Shown here: positions 16,549-24,180 of the stretch, in pieces
How positions within the stretch are numbered: position 1 is the stretch's first letter
How the letters are laid out: every line of letters starts with the position of its first letter
NCBI GenBank assembly: GCA_019120315.1
Contig: DWVJ01000023.1
Coordinates: forward strand, 1 to 34,088
Origin: Candidatus Ruminococcus avistercoris
GTDB taxonomy: Bacteria > Bacillota > Clostridia > Lachnospirales > Lachnospiraceae
Direction of reading: 5' to 3'
Length of the DNA: 34,088 bases
The notes under the pieces: model-generated
Seen by the model: only the letters and a program-made list of their open reading frames with translations
The model's database searches: none
What the model was told of the DNA's origin: nothing
Translations under genes and position numbers: made by a program

Positions 16549-17664
16549 ATGAGTACAGTCATAAACAGTCTGCCGTCTGCGGACGGTTTTTCTATGCCGG
16601 GAGAGTTTGCGTCCCACCACGGCTGCCTGATGATCTGGCCGGTGCGGCCGGGATCCTGGCCCTTCGGCGGCGCGGCGGCCCGGAAAGTATTTGCACAGGC
16701 GGCGGAAGCCATCGCCGAGAGTGAAACACTTTATATGATGACGGATCCGGAGCATCTGGAAGAAGCCCGCTCCATGCTGTCTGAGAGGATCCATATCCTT
16801 CCCTTTCGCACCGATGACGCCTGGGCCAGGGACGTGGGGCCCACATTTCTGATAAATGAAAAGAAGGAAATCCGGGGCGTGGACTGGGCGTTCAACGCCT
16901 GGGGAGGCGAGGTGGACGGATTGTATCAGAACTGGCAGCAGGACGACCAGGCGGCGTCCGCTTTCTGCCGTTATCTGAATGTGGATCGGTACGACGCCCA
17001 TCCCTTCGTGCTGGAGGGGGGAGCCATCCACAGCGACGGGGAAGGGACGGTACTGGTGACGGAAGCCTGCCTTTTAAGCAAAGGCAGAAATCCTTTCCTG
17101 ACGAAGGAGCAGATCGAAGGGAAACTGAAAGACTACCTGGGGGCCGAAAAGGTGATCTGGCTGCCCCATGGGATCTGGCAGGATGAAACCAATGAACACG
17201 TGGACAACGTGTGCGCCTTCACGAAACCGGGAGAAGTGGTACTGGCCTGGACAGACGATGAAAAGGATCCGCAGTATGGGTACAGTGCGGCGGATCTGAA
17301 GGTGCTGGAAAAGGAAAGGGACGCCAGAGGAAGAAAACTTGTGGTTCATAAGCTGCCCATTCCGGCCAGACCCGTCTGTGTCACGGCAAAAGATCTTCCC
17401 GGTTATCAGTATGAAGAAGGCGAGGATGAGAGAGAAGAGGGGGAACGGCTGGCGGCGAGTTATGTAAACTACTATGTGGCAAACGGAAGCGTTATCGTTC
17501 CGCAGTTTGATGATGTAAACGACAAAAAGGCGGTGGAGATACTGGGCGGATTGTATCCGGACAGAAAAATCGTTCCCCTTTACGCCAGGGATATTCTGCT
17601 GGGCGGGGGCAACATCCACTGCATCACACAGCAGATTCCGGGAAAGGCAGGAGAAACGGTATGA
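16549..17664 (+). CDS. aguA: Agmatine deiminase
   Basis: A 371-residue cytoplasmic enzyme of the guanidine-modifying (pentein) superfamily. It hydrolyses agmatine to N-carbamoylputrescine and ammonia. The nucleophile is C358 in the conserved C-terminal [11 protein letters not shown]; other hallmarks are [29 protein letters not shown] and [16 protein letters not shown]. Length matches characterised AguA proteins. ATG 16549 has AAGGAGG 5 bp upstream and lies after the predicted transcription start; the longer frame from 16477 begins upstream of the promoter. The stop overlaps the aguB start (ATGA). With aguB it converts the product of the nearby decarboxylase to putrescine. Confidence 0.95.
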   Translation: MSTVINSLPSADGFSMPGEFASHHGCLMIWPVRPGSWPFGGAAARKVFAQAAEAIAESETLYMMTDPEHLEEARSMLSERIHILPFRTDDAWARDVGPTFLINEKKEIRGVDWAFNAWGGEVDGLYQNWQQDDQAASAFCRYLNVDRYDAHPFVLEGGAIHSDGEGTVLVTEACLLSKGRNPFLTKEQIEGKLKDYLGAEKVIWLPHGIWQDETNEHVDNVCAFTKPGEVVLAWTDDEKDPQYGYSAADLKVLEKERDARGRKLVVHKLPIPARPVCVTAKDLPGYQYEEGEDEREEGERLAASYVNYYVANGSVIVPQFDDVNDKKAVEILGGLYPDRKIVPLYARDILLGGGNIHCITQQIPGKAGETV

Positions 17665-18533
17665 GAAAAGTAAAGCTGGCAGCGCTGCAGTTTAGCTGCA
17701 CACAGGAAGCAAAGGAAAATATCGCAAAGGCGGATCAGATGGCGCGGGAGGCGGCCGCACAGGGGGCGCAGGTTATCCTGCTGCCGGAATTGTTTGAGCG
17801 GCCCTATTTCTGTCAGGAGAGAAAATACGGGTATTACCATTATGCGAAGCCGGTGATGGAAAATGAGGCGGTGCTTCATTTCCGGGAACTGGCAAAAGAG
17901 CTGCAGCTGGTGATCCCAGTCAGCTTTTATGAGCGGGAGGGCAATCTTCTTTTTAATTCCGTGGCCATGATCGACGCAGGTGAGGTGCGGGGTGTGTATC
18001 GGAAAACCCATATCCCCGACGATCATTATTACCAGGAAAAATTTTACTTTACACCGGGAAATACGGGATTTAAAGTGTGGGATACCCGGTATGGGAAAAT
18101 CGGCGTGGGAATCTGCTGGGATCAGTGGTTCCCGGAGACGGCCAGGTGTATGGCGCTGATGGGGGCGGAGCTGCTCTTGTATCCCACGGCCATCGGCAGC
18201 GAACCCATCCTGGACTGCGACAGCATGCCCCACTGGCGCAGAACCATGCAGGGCCATGCGGCGGCCAATATCGTGCCGGTGGCGGCGGCCAACCGCATCG
18301 GACTGGAAGAGGTTTCCCCCGATGAGGAAAACGGCGGACAAAGATCTTCTTTGCTGTTCTATGGTTCTTCCTTTATCACGGACGAACTGGGGGAGATCGC
18401 TGCGTCCGCATCCCGCGACAGACAGGAAATACTCATAAGTGAGATCGATTTGGAGAAGGCGGGAAACAGCCGTCTGGAATGGGGGCTGTTCCGGGACCGC
18501 CGGCCGGAATGCTACCAGGAGATTGTAAGATAA
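17661..18533 (+). CDS. aguB: N-carbamoylputrescine amidase
   Basis: A 290-residue nitrilase-superfamily enzyme that hydrolyses N-carbamoylputrescine to putrescine, carbon dioxide and ammonia. The catalytic triad is visible as E43 (LLPELFE), K115 (YRKTHIPDD) and C152 ([10 protein letters not shown]). The [17 protein letters not shown] region and the C-terminal [12 protein letters not shown] are characteristic of the AguB group. It overlaps aguA by 4 bp and is the last gene of the operon. The convergent DUF4317 gene ends 20 bp away, and one hairpin lies between and inside the two ends. Confidence 0.95.
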   Translation: MRKVKLAALQFSCTQEAKENIAKADQMAREAAAQGAQVILLPELFERPYFCQERKYGYYHYAKPVMENEAVLHFRELAKELQLVIPVSFYEREGNLLFNSVAMIDAGEVRGVYRKTHIPDDHYYQEKFYFTPGNTGFKVWDTRYGKIGVGICWDQWFPETARCMALMGAELLLYPTAIGSEPILDCDSMPHWRRTMQGHAAANIVPVAAANRIGLEEVSPDEENGGQRSSLLFYGSSFITDELGEIAASASRDRQEILISEIDLEKAGNSRLEWGLFRDRRPECYQEIVR

Positions 18534-18578
18534 AAAGCCGGAGGAAGGGATTATCAGTCCATCCCTTCCTCCGGTTTT
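18533..18578. terminator. Bidirectional terminator shared by aguB and the DUF4317 gene
   Basis: A 17-bp stem, AAAAGCCGGAGGAAGGGA against TCCCTTCCTCCGGTTTT, with A and T runs on the two sides so that it can act on both strands. The right arm encodes the last eight or so codons of the minus-strand gene. Confidence 0.85.
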
Positions 18579-19699
18579 ATTGTGGAGACAGTCATGCCGT
18601 TGACCTCGATGTGTTCATCCACCGGGATCACAAGGCAGGTCCGTCCGTCGATCACCTTTGTTTCCACCAGATCCATACGTTCCGGTTTCACCTTGATGAC
18701 CACATCCGGGGTTTCGATCTGAAACTGCCGGGTGTTGACGATATTGGATACCAGCACCGGCGTATCCCGGGAGATGGATTCATCAAATTCTTTTTCAAAG
18801 GCCTGTATTTTTTCCTCCGGGATATCGTTTTCCTCCAAGATACAGCGCACGTCCCGTTTGGTTAGAGTCAGCGGTTCCGGGCTGTCCTTGGCTGCTTCCA
18901 GCATTTCGCCCAGATCTTCGTGGAGATTGCGAACCAGTTCATAACCGCAGTCCTCGCCCAGCGCGCTCTCCATGACAGAGTGAAAGGTTTCTTTTTGGGA
19001 GGAGGCGGAAAGGGGAGGTACGCAGCCCAGCAGCTGATCCACCAGGTTCTGGTTCATGTTCTCCGCGTTTTTGGTGTAATAGAGGATTCCATGAATGTCC
19101 GTATTGCGGTCGTTGAAAGCCGGAAAGAGAAAGCCGTTGGCGGGAGACGCCACGATCCAGTCCCGGATCCGGTCTTCGATGGCATTTTTCTCTGTGTTGT
19201 AATACAATCCCGCTTTGGACAGATTAACGGGACAGATGCTGCACAGGATGAAATCATATACGTTGTCGGAAGCGTCGAACATTTCCAGATTATCGGAAGA
19301 TTTGCCGGGGATATCGTAAACGGCGTGAATCAGAATGATGTAGTAGTTCATATCATAGCTGTAAGATTCGATCACCTTCTGATAAAACTCCTCCAGCAAA
19401 AGGTCGTCTTCCAGATGACTGTCCCGCAGGCGCAGCAGAAAATCCTGGGTGCCGCCGGGCGCTTCCGTTTCCAGAGGAAATTCCATATCCATGAGATTTT
19501 TTCCCGGGGTACCGGACAGGGTATGGCGGAAAATATCAAAATACTTAAAGGCTTCTTCTTCGGAAAGGGAGCCGAAGGCGTCTTTGTGTTCCATTACGAT
19601 ATGCTTTTCCCCGTCCACATAACAGCCGCAGATGCGGGAGATGGTGCAGTCTTCCGGGGTGAACTGTTTCCTGATTTCCAGAATTTCTTTTTTATTCAT
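18554..19699 (-). CDS. DUF4317 family protein
   Basis: A 381-residue cytoplasmic protein of a Clostridia-specific family of unknown function. The start MNKKEILEIRKQFTPEDCTI and the following RICGCYVDGEKHIV are the conserved N-terminus I associate with DUF4317. Three conserved-looking blocks can be seen: the N-terminal region with the two cysteines, a central block around FILCSICPVNLSKAGLYYN, and a C-terminal beta-rich block ending in VNGMTVSTIKPEEGMD. No catalytic motif or membrane segment was recognised. It is monocistronic with a strong promoter, transcribed away from nudC. Confidence 0.85.
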   Translation of the reverse strand: MNKKEILEIRKQFTPEDCTISRICGCYVDGEKHIVMEHKDAFGSLSEEEAFKYFDIFRHTLSGTPGKNLMDMEFPLETEAPGGTQDFLLRLRDSHLEDDLLLEEFYQKVIESYSYDMNYYIILIHAVYDIPGKSSDNLEMFDASDNVYDFILCSICPVNLSKAGLYYNTEKNAIEDRIRDWIVASPANGFLFPAFNDRNTDIHGILYYTKNAENMNQNLVDQLLGCVPPLSASSQKETFHSVMESALGEDCGYELVRNLHEDLGEMLEAAKDSPEPLTLTKRDVRCILEENDIPEEKIQAFEKEFDESISRDTPVLVSNIVNTRQFQIETPDVVIKVKPERMDLVETKVIDGRTCLVIPVDEHIEVNGMTVSTIKPEEGMD

Positions 19700-19734
19700 A
19701 AACTACCTCGCTTTGGTTCGGTTACTGTTTTTAC

Positions 19735-19763
19735 ACTATACTTTTTTTGCAGACGAATGTCAA
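19735..19763 (-). promoter_or_regulatory. Promoter of the DUF4317 gene
   Basis: On the minus strand TTGACA (19758-19763), a 17-bp spacer and TATAGT (19735-19740), close to full consensus. It lies 36 bp before the start codon. No equally good promoter was seen for nudC on the opposite strand; a TATACT at 19814-19819 may be its -10 box. Confidence 0.8.
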
Positions 19764-19847
19764 GAATTTAAAAGAAGAGCAATTTTACTATAGCATTCCC
19801 ATATGGAATAGGATATACTGGATGAAAAGCGTAAAGGATGAATGATT

Positions 19848-20711
19848 ATGATACAGGATATCACCCCCCATACATATGTAAATGCGTACCGGCCCCAGCC
19901 TCCCTGCGAGGACTCATATATCTTATATTTCAGGGGAAAACAGGTACTGATCCGCTGGCAGAAAGGACGTCGGGCAAGTTTCCCCAGGTTCCGGGATCTG
20001 GAACCCTACAATGAGGGACAGCTGTATGACACCTATATCTATCTCTTTTCCGTCGACGGACAGAGATACTACCTGCTGGATAATATCGATTATCCCATGG
20101 ATGAGAATTATTCCATGGAGCATGTGGAGATTTTCCGGAAAGAGCGTCCGGATTATCTGGACTTTGTGGGCATCACCGGCTATCAGCTGCACAGCTGGTA
20201 CCGCAGCCGCCGTTTCTGCGGCGTGTGCGGAAAACCCATGGTGCACAGCGATAAAGAACGAATGGTGTACTGTGTCAGCTGCAAGCAGATGGAGTATCCC
20301 AAAATCTGCCCGGCTGTGATCGTGGGAATCGTAAACGGGGATAAGATTCTGATGTCCACCTATGCCAACAGTTCCAAGACAAGCTACGCGCTGATTGCCG
20401 GCTTTGCGGAAATCGGAGAAACTATCGAAGATACGGTGAGGCGGGAAGTGATGGAGGAAGTGGGGCTGAAAGTGAAAAATATCCGCTTTTATAAGAGTCA
20501 GCCCTGGTCCTTTACCGATACTTTGCTGATGGGATTTTTCGTGGATCTGGACGGAGACGAGACCATCATCCTGGATCACAATGAGCTTTCTGCCGCCGGC
20601 TGGTTTACCCGGGACGAGATCCCGGTGGAAGAAAATAATTTAAGCCTGACCAATGAGATGATCATGTATTTTAAGAAAAACGGAAATGTGTGGAAAGAGG
20701 AGACGAAATAG
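19848..20711 (+). CDS. nudC: NAD+ diphosphatase / NAD-cap decapping Nudix hydrolase
   Basis: A 287-residue hydrolase. It has an N-terminal domain, a zinc ribbon with C124/C127 and C142/C145, and a Nudix domain whose box (GFAEIGETIEDTV to REVMEEVGL) fits the G-x5-E-x7-REUxEExGU consensus. The motif SQPWSFTDTLLMGFF after the box is the NudC signature SQPWPFPxSLM in variant form. Family members cleave NAD(H) to NMN(H) and AMP and remove NAD caps from RNA. ATG 19848 is preferred because AAAGGA lies 9 bp upstream; ATG 19842 would be only 3 bp away. Confidence 0.93.
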   Translation: MIQDITPHTYVNAYRPQPPCEDSYILYFRGKQVLIRWQKGRRASFPRFRDLEPYNEGQLYDTYIYLFSVDGQRYYLLDNIDYPMDENYSMEHVEIFRKERPDYLDFVGITGYQLHSWYRSRRFCGVCGKPMVHSDKERMVYCVSCKQMEYPKICPAVIVGIVNGDKILMSTYANSSKTSYALIAGFAEIGETIEDTVRREVMEEVGLKVKNIRFYKSQPWSFTDTLLMGFFVDLDGDETIILDHNELSAAGWFTRDEIPVEENNLSLTNEMIMYFKKNGNVWKEETK

Positions 20712-20722
20712 TCTCCTTTTTC
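20698..20722 (+). terminator. Terminator overlapping the nudC stop codon
   Basis: AGGAGAC / GTCTCCT stem around a GAAATA loop, followed by T residues. The stop codon lies partly in the loop. Confidence 0.7.
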
Positions 20723-20814
20723 TTACGCTCTTTTTACAAGAGTTTTAGCTGATCTGGATATTAAAACCGGTAAAAGTATGGTACGTTGATGTCAGAAAGT
20801 TTGGAGGAATGAGA

Positions 20815-22185
20815 ATGGCGAAAACGTATGTGCTGGACACCAATGTACTGATTCAGGCGCCCTATGCGCTCTACTGCTTTGAAGATAACAAGGTGGTGAT
20901 TCCCCTGGTGGTGCTGGAGGAGCTGGACGGCCTGAAAAAAGGGGAAGGAGAGACGGGAGCCAACGCAAGGGAGGCGATCCGCAATCTGGAGAAATTAAGA
21001 AGACAGGGGGATCTGCTGAAAGGCGTGACGCTGGACAACGGCGGCAGCGTGCGGGTGGAAGCAAACTGTGTGGATGTGCAGCTTCCGGAACATCTGCCCG
21101 AGGATAAGATGGACAACCGGATTCTCAAAGTATGCCGGTCTTTGAAAAATGAGGATGAGACGGTAACCCTGGTGACGAAAGACATTCTTCTTCGGGTGAA
21201 AGCCCAGATGATCGGAGTGGCCGGCGAGGATTTTATCACAGAACAGGTCAGCTTCGAGGAATCTCAGTATACGGGACGCATAGAATGTTATGTGGATGAA
21301 GAGCGGTTTAAGGACTTCAAGAAAAAAGGAATTCCCTGCGAAGCGCTGTACCAGACCGACGAAGAAGGCGAGCGGCTGAAACTGCAGCTGGTGGAAAATC
21401 AGTTTGTGATTCTAAAGGCGGATCAGTCCCGCAAAAAAACGCAGCTGGGCAGAGTGGAAGGGGGCAAAGTGGTTCCTCTGGAATATAAAAAAAGCAAACC
21501 TTATGGCGTGACGCCCAGGAATGTGGGCCAATATTTCCTCCAGGAGGCGCTGATGCTTCCCAGCGAGAAGATTCCGCTGGTGATCGTAAAGGGAATGGCC
21601 GGCACGGCAAAAACCTTTTATTCACTGGCAGTGGGTCTGGAGAAAACGCTGAATAATCCCAAGGGGGAATACCGCAGGATCCTCATCAGCCGGCCAAACG
21701 CCCAGTTCGACCATGATATCGGTTATCTTCCAGGAGACGAGCAGGAAAAGATCGCGCCGCTGATGCGGCCGGTTCTGGATAATCTGGAGCAGCTTTTGGA
21801 CTCCGACGAGGAAGAACGGTATAAAGATGAAAACGAACTGAAGGGGAAGATCGACGAAGTATTTGACCGGGGAATCATCCAGGCGGAGGCTATGAATTTT
21901 ATCCGGGGAAGATCCTTCGTGCAGACCTATCTGATCATCGATGAGGCGCAGAATATGACGCCGAAGCAGGTGAAAGGAATCATCACCCGGGCGGGGAAAG
22001 GGACAAAGATTATCCTGCTGGGAGATCCCAACCAGATCGACCAGCCTTTCCTGGACGAGCGGACCAACGGCCTGTCCTATGCGGCGGAGCATATGAAGGG
22101 AAGCCCGCTGTGCTGCCAGATCACCCTGACGGCCCAGGAATGCGAACGTTCCCTGCTGGCATCGGATGCAATTGTAAGGTTATAA
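20815..22185 (+). CDS. PIN-PhoH fusion protein (PhoH2-like RNase/ATPase)
   Basis: A 456-residue protein. Residues 1 to ~130 are a PIN ribonuclease domain with the acidic residue in YVLDTNVLI (D8), LEELDGLKKG and the DNRIL...TKD block. From about residue 230 comes a PhoH ATPase/helicase domain with Walker A at G260 (GMAGTAKT) and Walker B YLIIDEAQNMT, followed by LLGDPNQID. PhoH2 proteins are RNA helicase-nucleases. The Walker A has Ala265 where P-loops usually have Gly before the lysine. ATG 20815 has GGAGG 7 bp upstream; ATG 20809 would be only 1 bp away. The HPr-like gene follows after 26 bp. Confidence 0.92.
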   Translation: MAKTYVLDTNVLIQAPYALYCFEDNKVVIPLVVLEELDGLKKGEGETGANAREAIRNLEKLRRQGDLLKGVTLDNGGSVRVEANCVDVQLPEHLPEDKMDNRILKVCRSLKNEDETVTLVTKDILLRVKAQMIGVAGEDFITEQVSFEESQYTGRIECYVDEERFKDFKKKGIPCEALYQTDEEGERLKLQLVENQFVILKADQSRKKTQLGRVEGGKVVPLEYKKSKPYGVTPRNVGQYFLQEALMLPSEKIPLVIVKGMAGTAKTFYSLAVGLEKTLNNPKGEYRRILISRPNAQFDHDIGYLPGDEQEKIAPLMRPVLDNLEQLLDSDEEERYKDENELKGKIDEVFDRGIIQAEAMNFIRGRSFVQTYLIIDEAQNMTPKQVKGIITRAGKGTKIILLGDPNQIDQPFLDERTNGLSYAAEHMKGSPLCCQITLTAQECERSLLASDAIVRL

Positions 22186-22211
22186 ATAAAAAGCAGAAAG
22201 GATGAGAAGCT

Positions 22212-22448
22212 ATGGAAGTTATGAAGATCATGCTGGACACGTTGGAAAAGGTAAAAAACTTCACAGAAGACGCAGAAAAATGCGATGCGGATATGGATCT
22301 GATCAGCGGCCGGTCTTATGTGGATGCCCGGTCGATCCTGGGAGTCTGCAGCCTGGTGAGAAACCGGCCTTTGACGCTGAAGATATACGCGGATTATCCG
22401 GAATTTCTCAGTGTGAAGAAGAGAATGGAAAAGTACCAGGTGGAGTGA
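22212..22448 (+). CDS. HPr-like protein lacking the active-site histidine
   Basis: A 78-residue protein with the fold pattern of the PTS phosphocarrier HPr. The region VDARSILGVCSL matches the Ser46 helix of HPr, the site phosphorylated by HPr kinase. The N-terminal H-A-R-P-A motif with the phosphorylated His15 is absent, replaced by EKVKNFTEDAEK. It therefore cannot act in sugar phosphotransfer. A regulatory role like that of Crh is a guess. It is cotranscribed with the PIN-PhoH gene and followed by a terminator. Confidence 0.75.
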   Translation: MEVMKIMLDTLEKVKNFTEDAEKCDADMDLISGRSYVDARSILGVCSLVRNRPLTLKIYADYPEFLSVKKRMEKYQVE

Positions 22449-22473
22449 ATACCGATAACAGCAATTGTGTTAT

Positions 22474-22515
22474 AAAAACTCCGCACAGCGGCAAATAATG
22501 CTGTGCGGAGTTTTT
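22474..22515. terminator. Terminator between the HPr-like gene and the convergent zinc-ribbon gene
   Basis: Perfect 15-bp stem AAAACTCCGCACAGC / GCTGTGCGGAGTTTT with A and T runs on the two sides. It can serve both convergent genes. Confidence 0.9.
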
Positions 22516-22523
22516 GTAAATGA

Positions 22524-22718
22524 TCACTGCTCTTTCTTCTTCGTCATCGGAGAATCCGGTTCGTCTGCTTTGATCACATAACCGCATTCACATGCGGTGT
22601 CTTCTACCACGCGTCCTTTCACGGTAAATACTTCTATTTCTTTCCCACACTGAGGACAAATGCGTTCTTCGGGAATTGGTGTTTTAAAAGCGCCTTCACA
22701 TCCATCTAATACTGCCAT
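22524..22718 (-). CDS. Small zinc-ribbon protein
   Basis: A 64-residue protein with a C-P-Q-C-G and a C-E-C-G knuckle about 20 residues apart, enough to bind one zinc ion. The tail is charged (MTKKKEQ). A strong AAGGAGG lies before the ATG and a good promoter upstream, which supports it as a real gene. Function unknown. Confidence 0.82.
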   Translation of the reverse strand: MAVLDGCEGAFKTPIPEERICPQCGKEIEVFTVKGRVVEDTACECGYVIKADEPDSPMTKKKEQ

Positions 22719-22757
22719 AATGATTCCTCCTTCTTCTTGCTGAATGTTTATGTCTTT

Positions 22758-22786
22758 ATTATAGAATAGTTGCCAGAAAAGGTCAA
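22758..22786 (-). promoter_or_regulatory. Promoter of the zinc-ribbon gene
   Basis: Minus strand TTGACC (22781-22786), a 17-bp spacer and TATAAT (22758-22763). Confidence 0.8.
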
Positions 22787-22832
22787 GAATGAGAAAAGTG
22801 AAAAGTCTGTGACCAAATTCTGTGAATACCGT

Positions 22833-22861
22833 TTGCGCCCGGAACGGATATTTCGTATAAT
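22833..22861 (+). promoter_or_regulatory. Promoter of the MBL-fold hydrolase operon
   Basis: TTGCGC (22833-22838), a 17-bp spacer and TATAAT (22856-22861), about 50 bp before the start codon. Confidence 0.72.
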
Positions 22862-22910
22862 ATTTTCATAATGTGCAGAAAATTTATCGAAGATGGATCA
22901 GGGGGTTAGT

Positions 22911-23750
22911 ATGAAAGTAACGGCGTTGATTGAAAATAAAGAGACGAAAGGGTTGGCCTGTGAGCATGGGCTGGCCATTTACATAGAATACCGCGGCGGA
23001 AGATATCTGCTGGATGCAGGGCAGACAGGGATTTGTTTTGAGAATGCGGATCGTTTGGGAATAGATATAGAGAAGATCGATATGGCTTTCCTCTCCCACG
23101 CCCACTATGACCATTCCGGCGGCCTGGGAGAGTTCTTTAAAAGAAATCAGAGGGCAAAACTGTATCTGCGCCGGGAAGCGCTGGAATATGGCTACTATAA
23201 GATCACAGAAACGGTGAAAAAAGACAATGGATTTTCCCGGGAAACGGCAGAAAAATACAGGGATCGCTTTGTTTTCGTGGAGGGAGATCAGCAGGTGACT
23301 CCTGGGGTGTGGCTGCTGGCCCACCATCTGCCCGGACTGGAAGAGCGTTCCAGGAAAGCCTGTATGTATGAGGAAAAGGACGGAGCGTTTGCGCCGGATC
23401 GATTAAAACATGAGCAGACACTGGTGTTTGAAAGTGATTCGGGGCTGGTGGTTCTGAACAGCTGCTGCCACAGCGGAGCGGAGAAAGTGATCCGCGAGGT
23501 GCAGGATGTATTTCCCGGACAGAAAATCGCTGCGCTGATCGGCGGATTTCATCTGATGGGGGTGAATGGAGCGGGAACCATGGCAGGCAGCCGGGAAGAA
23601 GTGGAAAAGCTGGCGAAAGAGCTGCAGTCGATGGGAGAGTTTGGGCTGTATACCGGCCACTGTACGGGAACGCCGGCCTTTGAAATCCTGCAAGAAGTGC
23701 TGGGGGAGCGGCTTTCTTATTTTTCCACCGGCACGGTATTGGAGTTTTAA
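22911..23750 (+). CDS. Metallo-beta-lactamase-fold hydrolase
   Basis: A 279-residue cytoplasmic metallohydrolase. The two-metal motif is SHAHYDHSGGL; further ligands are expected in the CCHSGAEK and GGFHL segments and the final TGHCTG. The overall pattern resembles archaeal and clostridial proteins annotated as dihydropterin ribofuranosylaminobenzene phosphate synthase-like MBL proteins, whose true substrates are mostly unknown. ATG 22911 follows AGGGGG; the in-frame ATG 22893 lacks a ribosome binding site. The alkyltransferase gene begins 5 bp after its stop. Confidence 0.88.
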   Translation: MKVTALIENKETKGLACEHGLAIYIEYRGGRYLLDAGQTGICFENADRLGIDIEKIDMAFLSHAHYDHSGGLGEFFKRNQRAKLYLRREALEYGYYKITETVKKDNGFSRETAEKYRDRFVFVEGDQQVTPGVWLLAHHLPGLEERSRKACMYEEKDGAFAPDRLKHEQTLVFESDSGLVVLNSCCHSGAEKVIREVQDVFPGQKIAALIGGFHLMGVNGAGTMAGSREEVEKLAKELQSMGEFGLYTGHCTGTPAFEILQEVLGERLSYFSTGTVLEF

Positions 23751-23755
23751 GAAAG

Positions 23756-24070
23756 ATGAAAGAAAATACGTTCCAGAAAATTTATCGTGTCGTCGGGGAG
23801 ATTCCCTGCGGCCAGGTGGCTTCTTACGGCCAGGTGGCAGCTCTTGCGGGAAACAGAAGATGGGCCAGAGTGGTAGGATATGCGCTGAATGTAAATAAAG
23901 ATCCATCACTGCCCTGCCACCGTGTGGTGACCAGGGAAGGAAAGGTGTCGGATGCATTCCTTGAGAATGGCAGAAACCGGCAGATCGAATTACTGGAAGA
24001 AGAAGGCGTGGCCTGCCCGGGAGGGATTGTCGATATGAAAAAATACCAGTGGAAAAGGACGGTATTTTAG
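23756..24070 (+). CDS. MGMT-family DNA alkyltransferase, catalytic domain only
   Basis: A 104-residue protein equal to the C-terminal domain of O6-methylguanine-DNA methyltransferase. The acceptor motif LPCHRVV is intact with C54; RRWARVVGYAL carries the arginine finger and ASYGQVA the conserved tyrosine. Full-length enzymes have an extra N-terminal domain that is missing here. Short relatives (ATL proteins) usually have Trp instead of the Cys; this one keeps Cys, so it could be an active minimal alkyltransferase. It lies in one operon with the MBL-fold gene. Confidence 0.88.
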   Translation: MKENTFQKIYRVVGEIPCGQVASYGQVAALAGNRRWARVVGYALNVNKDPSLPCHRVVTREGKVSDAFLENGRNRQIELLEEEGVACPGGIVDMKKYQWKRTVF

Positions 24071-24104
24071 GAAACAATCGCCGGAGCAAAGCGGCAGTCA
24101 GAGA

Positions 24105-24133
24105 TTGACGGGGACAGAAGTTTCCGATAAGAT
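24105..24133 (+). promoter_or_regulatory. Promoter of the giant surface-protein gene
   Basis: TTGACG (24105-24110), a 17-bp spacer and TAAGAT (24128-24133), 47 bp before the start codon. Confidence 0.65.
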
Positions 24134-24180
24134 AGAAGGTAGAGTATCTCAGCAGAAGAGAGGACGAAAGGGAAAACGCT

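Noticed and set aside
15493..17031. 512-codon open frame on the minus strand
   Set aside because: Antisense to a permease gene, the GDPD gene and aguA, and crosses a strong terminator and promoter. No domain is recognisable.
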